From positions 1 through 6,417 of the forward strand of contig CANREK010000081.1 of the NCBI GenBank assembly GCA_947629605.1: DNA of 6,417 bases, in the 5' to 3' direction. This DNA is from an uncultured Clostridia bacterium. GTDB taxonomy: Bacteria; Bacillota; Clostridia; Christensenellales; Borkfalkiaceae. Under the pieces are notes generated by a model. The model searched no databases and was not told the origin of the DNA. It worked only from the letters and a program-made list of their open reading frames with translations. A program made the position numbers and the translations under genes. Numbering within the stretch: the first letter of the stretch is position 1; the number at the start of each line of letters is the position of its first letter. Shown here piece after piece: positions 1-5,157 of this stretch.

Positions 1-605
1 GAATTTACAACAAATACATCGCCCCGCCCCACCTCTTCACGGGCGATCCGTGCAACAAAAAGCTCACATATGTGCAAGATTTTGCGATTTCCGACCGTGT
101 CGGCTTCGGGGTGGACACCCACGCATTTGCCCACCAGACGGAGATCGACCGCGGCATCGCCCGCCTCAATCTCAGCCACATCACCCTCTGCGGCGTCACC
201 ATTCCCTCCAACCGCGCCATCGAGGCGCATAGCGACGGGGATGTCGCCGTCCATGCGCTCATGGATGCACTGCTTTCTGCCATCGGCGAGCGCGACATCG
301 GCTTCCATTTCCCCGACACCGACCCGCAATATGCGGGCATTTCGAGCATGGTCCTTCTCGAAAAAGTGATGGTTATGTTGCGAAATAAGGGGTTTGGGGT
401 GCAGAATGCAAGCATCTCCATCCTCTGCGAATTCCCCCGCCTTGCCCCCCATATCGAGGCGATGCGAGAAAGTCTCCGCGCGGCGCTCGGCTGTGAGCGT
501 GTTGCCGTTGCGGCGGGCACGAACGAAAAGCTCGGCTACATCGGCGAGGGCCGCGGCATCACGGCCTACGCCATGGTTTTGCTCACCCCTCTCCGCTCAT
601 TCTGA
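1..605 (+). CDS. ispDF: Bifunctional IspD-IspF, C-terminal part (MEP cyclodiphosphate synthase domain), 5' partial
   Basis: The IspF domain converts CDP-ME 2-phosphate to ME-2,4-cyclodiphosphate plus CMP in the cytosolic MEP isoprenoid pathway. The first full codon is at base 3 and no stop precedes the domain. Visible residues about 11-28 (LFTGDP...KKLTYVQDF) resemble the C-terminal end of IspD (family pattern G-x-x-x-N-x-K-x-T-x-x-x-D-x), so the gene is read as an IspD-IspF fusion rather than a separate ispF. The only in-frame alternative start near the domain is GTG at 72, with no Shine-Dalgarno. The IspF domain begins near base 96. The metal ligands of the DxH motif are Asp 114-116 and His 120-122, and the HSDGD motif starts at 228. 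FPDTDP and the EKLGYIGEGRGI substrate loop are present. The family TTTE stretch reads GTNE here, losing two threonines. The last residues (TPLRSF) are coded by sequence that looks repeat-derived. IspF identity is very secure; the fusion is likely but needs the upstream sequence. Confidence 0.92.
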   Translation, partial: IYNKYIAPPHLFTGDPCNKKLTYVQDFAISDRVGFGVDTHAFAHQTEIDRGIARLNLSHITLCGVTIPSNRAIEAHSDGDVAVHALMDALLSAIGERDIGFHFPDTDPQYAGISSMVLLEKVMVMLRNKGFGVQNASISILCEFPRLAPHIEAMRESLRAALGCERVAVAAGTNEKLGYIGEGRGITAYAMVLLTPLRSF

Positions 606-667
606 GGGAGTAACGCGGCGTCATGCTGAGCCGCAAAGCACAAACGCAGTCTACGCAAGCGTGTCCG

Positions 668-723
668 CCCCGCGCGCATTCTTATTGCACTAAGCGCGGC
701 ACGAGCGCCCTAAGGCGCGAAGT
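668..723. repeat. Small hairpin insert nested in repeat unit (56 bp, copy A)
   Basis: The unit at 4568-4618 reads directly from GTCCG into AAGCATC. At this locus, and at 4809-4866, about 56-58 bases separate the same two motifs. The insert can form two hairpins: CCGCGC (670-675) with GCGCGG (694-699), and GCGCC (705-709) with GGCGC (714-718). This filled/empty-site comparison is seen directly in the window. Whether it reflects insertion here or deletion in the shorter copy cannot be decided from one window. Confidence 0.7.
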
Positions 724-762
724 AAGCATCTCGCCGCACATTCTACGGAAACGTTCCCAATC

Positions 763-850
763 GCGTCATGGTGAGCGTAGTCGAACCATCACCGCAGCAA
801 ATAAGGCAGATCCTTCGACTCCGCCCTACGGGCTCCGCTCAGGATGACGC
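763..850. repeat. Inverted-orientation repeat core bounded by GCGTCAT/ATGACGC, copy A
   Basis: The segment is bounded by GCGTCAT (763-769) and its reverse complement ATGACGC (844-850). It holds a GG-type unit on the left and a reverse-oriented CC-type unit on the right. In copy C (4905-5094) the same two units occur in the opposite order and orientation, while the sequence outside the boundaries keeps the same orientation. The reverse complement of this core aligns to copy C through the CCTTATT and GGTGATGGTTCGAC segments. The apical hairpin of the CC unit is GCCC (823-826) with GGGC (830-833). Confidence 0.75.
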
Positions 851-875
851 AATCAGAATGGTCCGTATTCGCCCC

Positions 876-930
876 CGCCGCAATTTTTCATTTTTAATTT
901 TCAATTTTCAATTCATTTTACGGAGAAACT
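876..930 (+). promoter_or_regulatory. AT-rich leader with radA ribosome binding site
   Basis: After the GC-rich repeat, composition changes sharply to T/A-rich sequence with reiterated TTTTCAATTTTCAATT. The Shine-Dalgarno GGAG is at 922-925, five bases before the radA ATG, and it fixes that start. I cannot assign convincing -35 and -10 boxes, so this is called a leader and RBS rather than a defined promoter. Confidence 0.55.
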
Positions 931-2283
931 ATGAAATCAACCACGCAATTTGTATGCAGTCAATGCGGGTACACGAGCCCGAAGTGGCTCGGCAAATGTC
1001 CCGACTGCGGCACCTTCAACACGATGGTGGAAGAGGTCATAACCCCCACCCTGCCCGTCAAAAATAAGGGGACCCGCCCCCTCTCTTCCCGCCCCGTTCC
1101 CCTCTCCAAGGTCGAAAAGGAGCACTACTCCCGCGTTTCGAGCGGCATTCCCGAGCTCGACGTCGTGCTCGGCGGCGGCATCGTCAAGGGCTCGCTCGTG
1201 CTCGTCGGCGGGGACCCCGGGGTCGGCAAATCCACCCTTCTCACCGAGGTCGCGGCGCACCTTGCGCGGGAGCATAAAGTTCTCTACCTCTCTGCCGAGG
1301 AGAGCTGCTCGCAGGTCAAGCTCCGCTGCGAGAGACTGCACCTTGATTCCGACAATCTGCTCCTTCTCAACGAGACCTGTCTCGAAAACGCCGAGGAGAG
1401 CTTCTACGATGCCGAATACGTCGTCATCGACTCCATTCAGGCGGTGTATACCGAAAGTTTAAGCTCGTCGGCGGGGTCGGTCGGGCAGGTGCGGGAATGT
1501 GCCTCCAAGCTCATGCGTATCGCAAAATCGCGGGGCATCACCTTCTTCATCATCGGGCACGTCACCAAGGAAGGCACCCTCGCGGGCCCCAAGGTGCTCG
1601 AACACATCATGGATGCCGTGCTCTATTTCGAGGGCGAACGCACGGAGAGCTTCAAGATCTTACGCGCCGTCAAAAACCGCTTCGGCTCGGTGCAGGAAGT
1701 GGGCGTTTTCGAGATGACGGGGGAAGGCATCTTCGGCGTCACCGACTATTCCTCCCTCTTCCTCTCGGACAGCCGTGGGATCGCCGCGGGCGCCGTCGTC
1801 ACGCCGAGCGAGACGGGCAACCGCTGTATGATGGTGGAGATCCAGACCCTCATGGCCAAGACGCAGTACGGCCTTCCCCGCAGAATGAGCCTCGGCGTCG
1901 ACCTCAACCGCCTCATCGTGCTCATCGCCGTGCTCGAAAAGCGCTGCGGCATCCCCCTCGGCAATCAGGACGTCTACCTCAACGCCATGGGCGGCATTCG
2001 GTTGAATGAGCCGAGCTCGGAGCTCGCCATCTGCGCCGCGCTCGCCTCGGCGGAAAAGGGCATTCCCGTCGAAAAGTACACGGCCGTCTTTGGCGAAGTG
2101 GGCCTCACGGGGGAAGTCCGCGGCGTCAACTTTGCCGACAAGCGCGTCAACGAATGCCTCAAAATGGGCTTCAAGCGCGTCATCCTTCCCGCCAAAAATA
2201 TGAAGTTATGTGAGAAATTCAAGGACAAGATCGACCTTTGCCCCGTCTCCTATGTCACACAGATGATAAAGGAATTGTTTTAA
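931..2283 (+). CDS. radA: DNA repair protein RadA (Sms), RecA-like branch-migration ATPase
   Basis: RadA is a cytosolic hexameric ATPase that drives branch migration of recombination intermediates and supports DNA repair together with RecA. At 450 residues the gene is full length for the family. The N-terminal C4 zinc finger is complete (Cys9, Cys12, Cys23, Cys26). The RecA-like core has Walker A GGDPGVGKST at 93-102, Walker B YVVIDS at 163-168 with Asp167, and GHVTKEG at 209-215. The RadA signature KNRFG is at 248-252. The C-terminal Lon-protease-like domain (about 270-450) includes GGIRLNEPSSEL at 354-365 and FGEVGLTGEVR further on; in this family the domain is a structural and DNA-binding module, not a protease. 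The ATG has a GGAG Shine-Dalgarno five bases upstream. Repeats precede it and a strong hairpin follows it, so it is probably transcribed alone. In Bacillus subtilis radA lies in the clpC-radA-disA-ispD-ispF region, so ispDF as neighbour fits. Nothing is missing or broken. Confidence 0.98.
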   Translation: MKSTTQFVCSQCGYTSPKWLGKCPDCGTFNTMVEEVITPTLPVKNKGTRPLSSRPVPLSKVEKEHYSRVSSGIPELDVVLGGGIVKGSLVLVGGDPGVGKSTLLTEVAAHLAREHKVLYLSAEESCSQVKLRCERLHLDSDNLLLLNETCLENAEESFYDAEYVVIDSIQAVYTESLSSSAGSVGQVRECASKLMRIAKSRGITFFIIGHVTKEGTLAGPKVLEHIMDAVLYFEGERTESFKILRAVKNRFGSVQEVGVFEMTGEGIFGVTDYSSLFLSDSRGIAAGAVVTPSETGNRCMMVEIQTLMAKTQYGLPRRMSLGVDLNRLIVLIAVLEKRCGIPLGNQDVYLNAMGGIRLNEPSSELAICAALASAEKGIPVEKYTAVFGEVGLTGEVRGVNFADKRVNECLKMGFKRVILPAKNMKLCEKFKDKIDLCPVSYVTQMIKELF

Positions 2284-2303
2284 GATTTCGCGCTCAGCAT
2301 ACA

Positions 2304-2334
2304 AAAAAAGCAACGGGTAGCCCGTTGCTTTTTT
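2304..2334. terminator. Bidirectional intrinsic terminator between radA and the lipoprotein gene
   Basis: A perfect 14-base-pair inverted repeat has arms 2304-2317 (six A, then GCAACGGG) and 2321-2334 (CCCGTTGC, then six T), with a three-base loop. It has a GC-rich core with a T-run on the right for radA and an A-run on the left that becomes a T-run for the opposing gene. It begins 20 bases after the radA stop and lies 24 bases beyond the end of the convergent gene, so one hairpin can serve both. Confidence 0.93.
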
Positions 2335-2357
2335 CATACTTCACTTCGACCCATCAT

Positions 2358-4457
2358 TCACGCTTGCGAGGGGTCCTCTTTGAAAGTCACTCTGTACGCG
2401 CGTTTGTAGCCGGCGTCGCCGTAGAGTTCGATCATCTTCTCCGTGATGGTGATCGTCACCGTGTAGGTCTTGTTGTCGGAAGGATACACCTTCGCCCATC
2501 TTCCGTACATATCGATCTGCTCAACGGTGTCAAACACATACCCCTCATCGGCGGTGATGGTGATCGTAACGACATCGCCCGCGCGGTATTCCTCTTGCGA
2601 GGGGGTGACGGTGTAGCTGCCGTGTTCGCCGCAGTCGATCTCGACCGTGAGGAAGGGCTCTTTATAGTCCGAGGCGTAGAGACTTACCCCTTCCTCATAC
2701 GTTCTCCTCACCCACACGCGCATGCCGAGCCCCGCGTCGGTCAAAAAGTCCACATTCATGACCTCGCCGTAATTCATGGTGAAGCAGTTGGGCATGGTGC
2801 CGAATTTATCTGCGGGGCGGAATTCGGCGTCATAGTAGGAAGTTCCCGAGTTTGTGCTGTATTTCGCCGTGCCATCCTCGTTGACGACAAGGATATTCTT
2901 CCCATCCTTCGAGGTGTACGTTCCCGCATATTGGGGAATGAGCACGGGATCCATGCCGATGACTTTGGAGTAGTAGACGACGTTCTCCTTCCCGTCTACG
3001 ATCGTCGTGCAGGCGAGCTGGGAACCGCTGCGGGAGAGCGTGAATTCCGCGCCGCCCTCTCCTATCATGGTCAGTCTGCCCGCCGCCTCGTCATAGCTCA
3101 TGACGATCGCCGAACTCGTTCCCATGGTAAAGCTGTCCTCGGTGACGGTGATGGCACCGCCCGTCGTGTCGGGCAGTTCCCATTCCCCGACAAATTCCGC
3201 GGGGAAGGCGTAGGTGAAGTAATCCACGCCGTCTTTGAGATAGCAGACCGTCACGGTGCTGTTGTCGGACTTATCCCGATAGGAGAGCATGAAGAGATAT
3301 TTCCCCTCGCGCAGAAGGCGGTAAGAAACCGTATAGGCCGTGCTGTCGCCGTCGTCATCCGTATAGGTGAATGTGAGCGTGTCCCCTTCCGTGACGATAC
3401 ACTCCTTCCCCGCAAAGGTGACGGAATCCCGCCCGAGCACAAGGCTCTCGCCCACGATGCCGCTCCCGATAAAGGGAGCCCACCGCCCCATGAGGTCGGC
3501 GGAAAATACGCTCCCCATCTCCACAAAGGAGATCTCCACCGTGGTGTGCACATCCAGCGGGAAGGTGCACTTACTCTCCGCAAGCGTCACTTCCGTGCCG
3601 TTGACGAGGACTTTCCCCACGCGGTACCCATCCTCGGGCGTGACGGCGAGCGTGACTTCCGTGCCCGTCAAATAGGGCCCGTCGGGGGAGAGCGTATACG
3701 TTCCGCCCGCGCCGCAGTTGACTTTCACCGTCTTATAGCGGGTGTCCTCAAAGGTGACATCGATGACCGTCTCCCCTTCCACCGTAAAGGTATAGCTGTT
3801 GTCCACGTCGAGCTCAATGGCTTTGCCGTTGAAGAGGACCCCCGTCAAGAGAAAGTGTTCGAGGACCGTGACGGTGAGGGTGACTTCCGTGCCCTCGTAG
3901 TAATTGGAACGGTTGGGGGAAAGATCACAGCTTCCGCCCGTGCCGCAATTCACCGTGACGGTATGCCGGGGAATGGGGTCGAAGGAAACTTCCACCGTCG
4001 TGTTGCCCGCAAGGGAAAAGGTACAGGCGTTGCCCGTGACGGCCGTCGCCGTGCCGTTGACTTTGACTTCGCCCGCCGCATACCCGCTGTACGGGGTGAG
4101 GGTGAGCGTCACTTCATCTCCCACATGATAGGGCCCCGCGGGAGAAAGTTCATAGGTGCCGCCGCTCCCGCAGGTGACGGACACGGTGCAGGGCACTTCG
4201 ACGGGAGTATCGTCGGGGTCCTTGTCATCGGGATCCTTGTCGTCGTCGGGGTCCTTGTCATCGGGCGTCTCGTCGTCGGAGCCGTTGTCGTCGGGCGTTT
4301 CGTCGTCGGGCGTTTCATCGGGGACATTGTCCGAGGGCTCGACGTCGGAAGTTTCTCCGCCATGATCGGGCGTCGTGCCGCTGTCGCACGCCGCGAACCC
4401 GATGAGCGCGAACGCCGCACACAGCGCAACCAGCAATGCAAGCAACAACTTTTTCAT
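2358..4457 (-). CDS. Putative surface lipoprotein with Asp/Pro-rich stalk and divergent InlB-type repeats
   Basis: This is a 699-residue predicted lipoprotein of unknown function, probably exposed on the cell surface. It starts with a Lys-Lys and hydrophobic signal peptide ending in a lipobox-like FAAC, so Cys24 would be lipidated; Phe at -3 is less usual than Leu. Residues 25-89 form a low-complexity stalk of DD/ETP/KDP units. Three beta-rich repeats of about 70 residues follow (about 90-160, 164-238, 241-312), with the pattern CG-x-GG-x-Y-x-LSP ... G-x-EVTL-x-x-TP-x-x-GY ... NG, like divergent InlB B-repeat or Flg_new modules. A fourth diverged copy is at about 602-699. Between them, three segments begin with GRW, GEW or GTY, like small beta-barrel or lipocalin-like modules; that part is inference. 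No catalytic motif and no LPXTG sorting signal is seen. The start is fixed by AAGGAG with seven-base spacing. It is convergent to radA. A long antisense open frame across it is a composition artefact. Confidence 0.88.
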   Translation of the reverse strand: MKKLLLALLVALCAAFALIGFAACDSGTTPDHGGETSDVEPSDNVPDETPDDETPDDNGSDDETPDDKDPDDDKDPDDKDPDDTPVEVPCTVSVTCGSGGTYELSPAGPYHVGDEVTLTLTPYSGYAAGEVKVNGTATAVTGNACTFSLAGNTTVEVSFDPIPRHTVTVNCGTGGSCDLSPNRSNYYEGTEVTLTVTVLEHFLLTGVLFNGKAIELDVDNSYTFTVEGETVIDVTFEDTRYKTVKVNCGAGGTYTLSPDGPYLTGTEVTLAVTPEDGYRVGKVLVNGTEVTLAESKCTFPLDVHTTVEISFVEMGSVFSADLMGRWAPFIGSGIVGESLVLGRDSVTFAGKECIVTEGDTLTFTYTDDDGDSTAYTVSYRLLREGKYLFMLSYRDKSDNSTVTVCYLKDGVDYFTYAFPAEFVGEWELPDTTGGAITVTEDSFTMGTSSAIVMSYDEAAGRLTMIGEGGAEFTLSRSGSQLACTTIVDGKENVVYYSKVIGMDPVLIPQYAGTYTSKDGKNILVVNEDGTAKYSTNSGTSYYDAEFRPADKFGTMPNCFTMNYGEVMNVDFLTDAGLGMRVWVRRTYEEGVSLYASDYKEPFLTVEIDCGEHGSYTVTPSQEEYRAGDVVTITITADEGYVFDTVEQIDMYGRWAKVYPSDNKTYTVTITITEKMIELYGDAGYKRAYRVTFKEDPSQA
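4197..4346 (-). repeat. Low-complexity DNA coding the Asp/Pro-rich stalk
   Basis: The reiterated TCGTCGGG and TCCTTGTCATCGGG words code residues about 38-87 of the lipoprotein (D, P, E, T and K only, apart from a short N-G-S break and a few N-terminal residues). All units keep the frame. The stretch likely acts as an extended, highly acidic spacer lifting the beta repeats from the membrane, and its length could vary by slippage; both are inferences. Confidence 0.7.
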
Positions 4458-4474
4458 GTCGATTCTCCTTTTTT
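4458..4474 (-). promoter_or_regulatory. Ribosome binding site of the lipoprotein gene
   Basis: On the minus strand the leader reads AAAAAAGGAG followed by seven bases and ATG; AAGGAG is the complement of 4465-4470. This decides the start and excludes internal starts. The bases just upstream (about 4475-4500) are AT-rich and could hold a -10 element, but no clear -35 was found. Confidence 0.8.
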
Positions 4475-4522
4475 ATGGTATTATTTTGTGACCCACTCTT
4501 TTTCTTGGCGAGCGTCGGTGCG

Positions 4523-4612
4523 GCGTCATGCCAAAAGACGGTATAACGGAGCGTGTTGTGCGGCGTCATGCTGAGCTGAGGAGCGGGAACGCAGTCTACG
4601 AGAGTAAGTCCG
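4523..4612. repeat. 90-bp direct repeat, first copy
   Basis: The sequence starts GCGTCATGCCAAAAGACGG and ends AGAGTAAGTCCG. It recurs at 4719-4808 with one mismatch (G at the first copy, A at the second, within AACGRAGCG). The copies start 196 bases apart. The second half of the copy contains the left arm (4568-4572) of a GC-type palindromic unit whose right arm follows at 4614-4618. Confidence 0.9.
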
Positions 4613-4651
4613 AAGCATCTCGCCGCACAGTGTCCGTAAACGCCCCGCGAG

Positions 4652-4701
4652 ATTCTTCGGGTCAAGTCATCGGACTTCGTACAACTGCCGCCGCTCAGAA
4701 T
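4652..4701. repeat. Palindromic unit, TC/GA type, reverse orientation
   Basis: Arms ATTCT (4652-4656) and AGAAT (4697-4701) enclose a separate apical hairpin, AAGTC (4664-4668) with GACTT (4673-4677). It lies between the two 90-bp direct repeats. It is the only TC/GA version among the eight units in the window. Confidence 0.7.
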
Positions 4702-4718
4702 GACGCGGGGCAGGAGCA

Positions 4719-4808
4719 GCGTCATGCCAAAAGACGGTATAACGAAGCGTGTTGTGCGGCGTCATGCTGAGCTGAGGAGCGGGAACGCAGTCTACGAGAG
4801 TAAGTCCG
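4719..4808. repeat. 90-bp direct repeat, second copy
   Basis: This copy differs from 4523-4612 at one base. It runs directly into the GTCCG boundary where the 58-bp nested insert begins, whereas the first copy continues straight into AAGCATC. An open frame spanning 4528-4770 is repeat sequence and is not called as a gene. Confidence 0.9.
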
Positions 4809-4866
4809 CCCCGCGCGCATTCTTATTACACTAAGCGCGGCACGAGCGCCGCCCTTGGCGCGAAGT
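4809..4866. repeat. Small hairpin insert nested in repeat unit (58 bp, copy C)
   Basis: This is the counterpart of 668-723, lying between GTCCG and AAGCATC. It shares the GCGCGCATTCTTATT and AAGCGCGGCACGAGCGCC segments with copy A. The loop between GCGCC and GGCGC differs (GCCCTT here, CTAA in copy A) while the stem bases are kept. The directly comparable unit at 4568-4618 lacks it. Confidence 0.7.
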
Positions 4867-4904
4867 AAGCATCTCGCCGCACATTCTACGGCACCGTTCT
4901 GATG

Positions 4905-5094
4905 GCGTCATCCTGAGCCGACGCGCCCTTGCGTCGTGTCGAAGGATCACCTTATTCTCGCTGCCCCTTTTAGGGGAAGTGCCCGCAGGGCAAAGGGGTT
5001 TCAAAACCCCTCAGTCTCGGCTACGCCTCGACAGCTCCCCTGAGAGGGGCGCCAAGAAAATAAGGTGATGGTTCGACGGAGCTCACCATGACGC
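4905..5094. repeat. Repeat core bounded by GCGTCAT/ATGACGC, copy C orientation
   Basis: It is bounded by GCGTCAT (4905-4911) and ATGACGC (5088-5094). The order is a CC unit, then CACCTTATT, then a nested insert, then AATAAGGTG, then a reverse GG unit. Relative to 763-850 the interior is reverse-complemented while the outer flanks are not. The words ATCACCTTATT and AATAAGGTGAT form an inner inverted repeat. Confidence 0.75.
4964..5060. repeat. Nested multi-hairpin insert, about 97 bp
   Basis: Copy A has only a few bases at the matching place, so this is extra sequence in copy C. It is a chain of small palindromes: CCCCT (4964-4968) with AGGGG (4972-4976); GCCC (4981-4984) with GGGC (4988-4991); AGGGGTTT (4994-5001) with AAACCCCT (5004-5011); GTC/GGC with GCC/GAC around 5014-5031; and CCCCT with AGGGG (5037-5049). 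The style resembles short palindromic repeats I recall from Clostridia genomes; that is memory, not a search. The exact ends are uncertain by several bases. Confidence 0.6.
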
Positions 5095-5157
5095 AATCGG
5101 AATGGTCCGTATTCGCCCCTTCCCGTGCCATAAACGGCGGGGCGGTGCGACAAAACA

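Larger units (their letters stand above)
615..875. repeat. Composite palindromic intergenic repeat, copy A
   Basis: This block fills most of the 325-base gap between ispDF and radA. It matches copy C (4756-5119) at both ends: GCGGCGTCATGCTGAG at the left and AATC(A/G)GAATGGTCCG...TTCGCCCC at the right. A long, nearly identical internal stretch (663-748 against 4804-4891) is also shared. It contains three TCAT-NN-TGAGC/GAA-NN-ATC units. Their pairing arms are 623-627 with 725-729 (GC type), 768-772 with 785-789 (GG type), and 810-814 with 841-845 (CC type, reverse orientation). Open frames here are not credible genes, because they consist of repeat sequence in arbitrary frames. No separate terminator for ispDF is visible, so the hairpins could act as one; that is inference. 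Confidence 0.85.
4756..5119. repeat. Composite palindromic intergenic repeat, copy C
   Basis: Together with 4523-4755 this fills the 700-base gap between the two minus-strand genes; no gene is supported there. It has the same flanks as copy A (615-875) but is about 100 bases longer because of a nested insert. It holds three units: arms 4764-4768 with 4868-4872 (GC type), 4910-4914 with 4943-4947 (CC type), and 5068-5072 with 5085-5089 (GG type, reverse). The CC unit has a perfect apical stem, CGACGC (4919-4924) with GCGTCG (4931-4936). Confidence 0.85.

Noticed and set aside
72..605. Separate ispF starting at GTG 72
   Set aside because: There is no Shine-Dalgarno upstream, the frame is open further upstream, and the residues before it match the end of IspD, so a fusion is more likely.
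663..748. Structured RNA gene or tRNA in the shared hairpin segment
   Set aside because: The stems are short, no cloverleaf or known RNA motif could be traced, and the sequence recurs as part of a dispersed repeat.
606..930. Small plus-strand frames between ispDF and radA
   Set aside because: They consist of repeat sequence and run into radA in another frame, with no Shine-Dalgarno and no conserved features.
2238..4574. A 778-codon open frame on the plus strand opposite the lipoprotein gene
   Set aside because: It has no recognisable domain, is rich in Arg, His, Gly and Val as expected for an antisense frame of GC-rich DNA, begins inside the end of radA and reads through the terminator. The minus-strand frame has a signal peptide, a strong RBS and repeated domains.
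4528..4770. An 80-codon plus-strand frame in the repeat region
   Set aside because: It is made entirely of direct-repeat and palindromic-unit sequence; its two ends are translations of the same 90-bp repeat and it has no RBS.
4523..5119. Possible CRISPR array
   Set aside because: The repeated units are not regularly spaced, vary from about 25 to 110 bases, occur in both orientations and have no constant repeat with unique spacers of even size; no cas gene is present.
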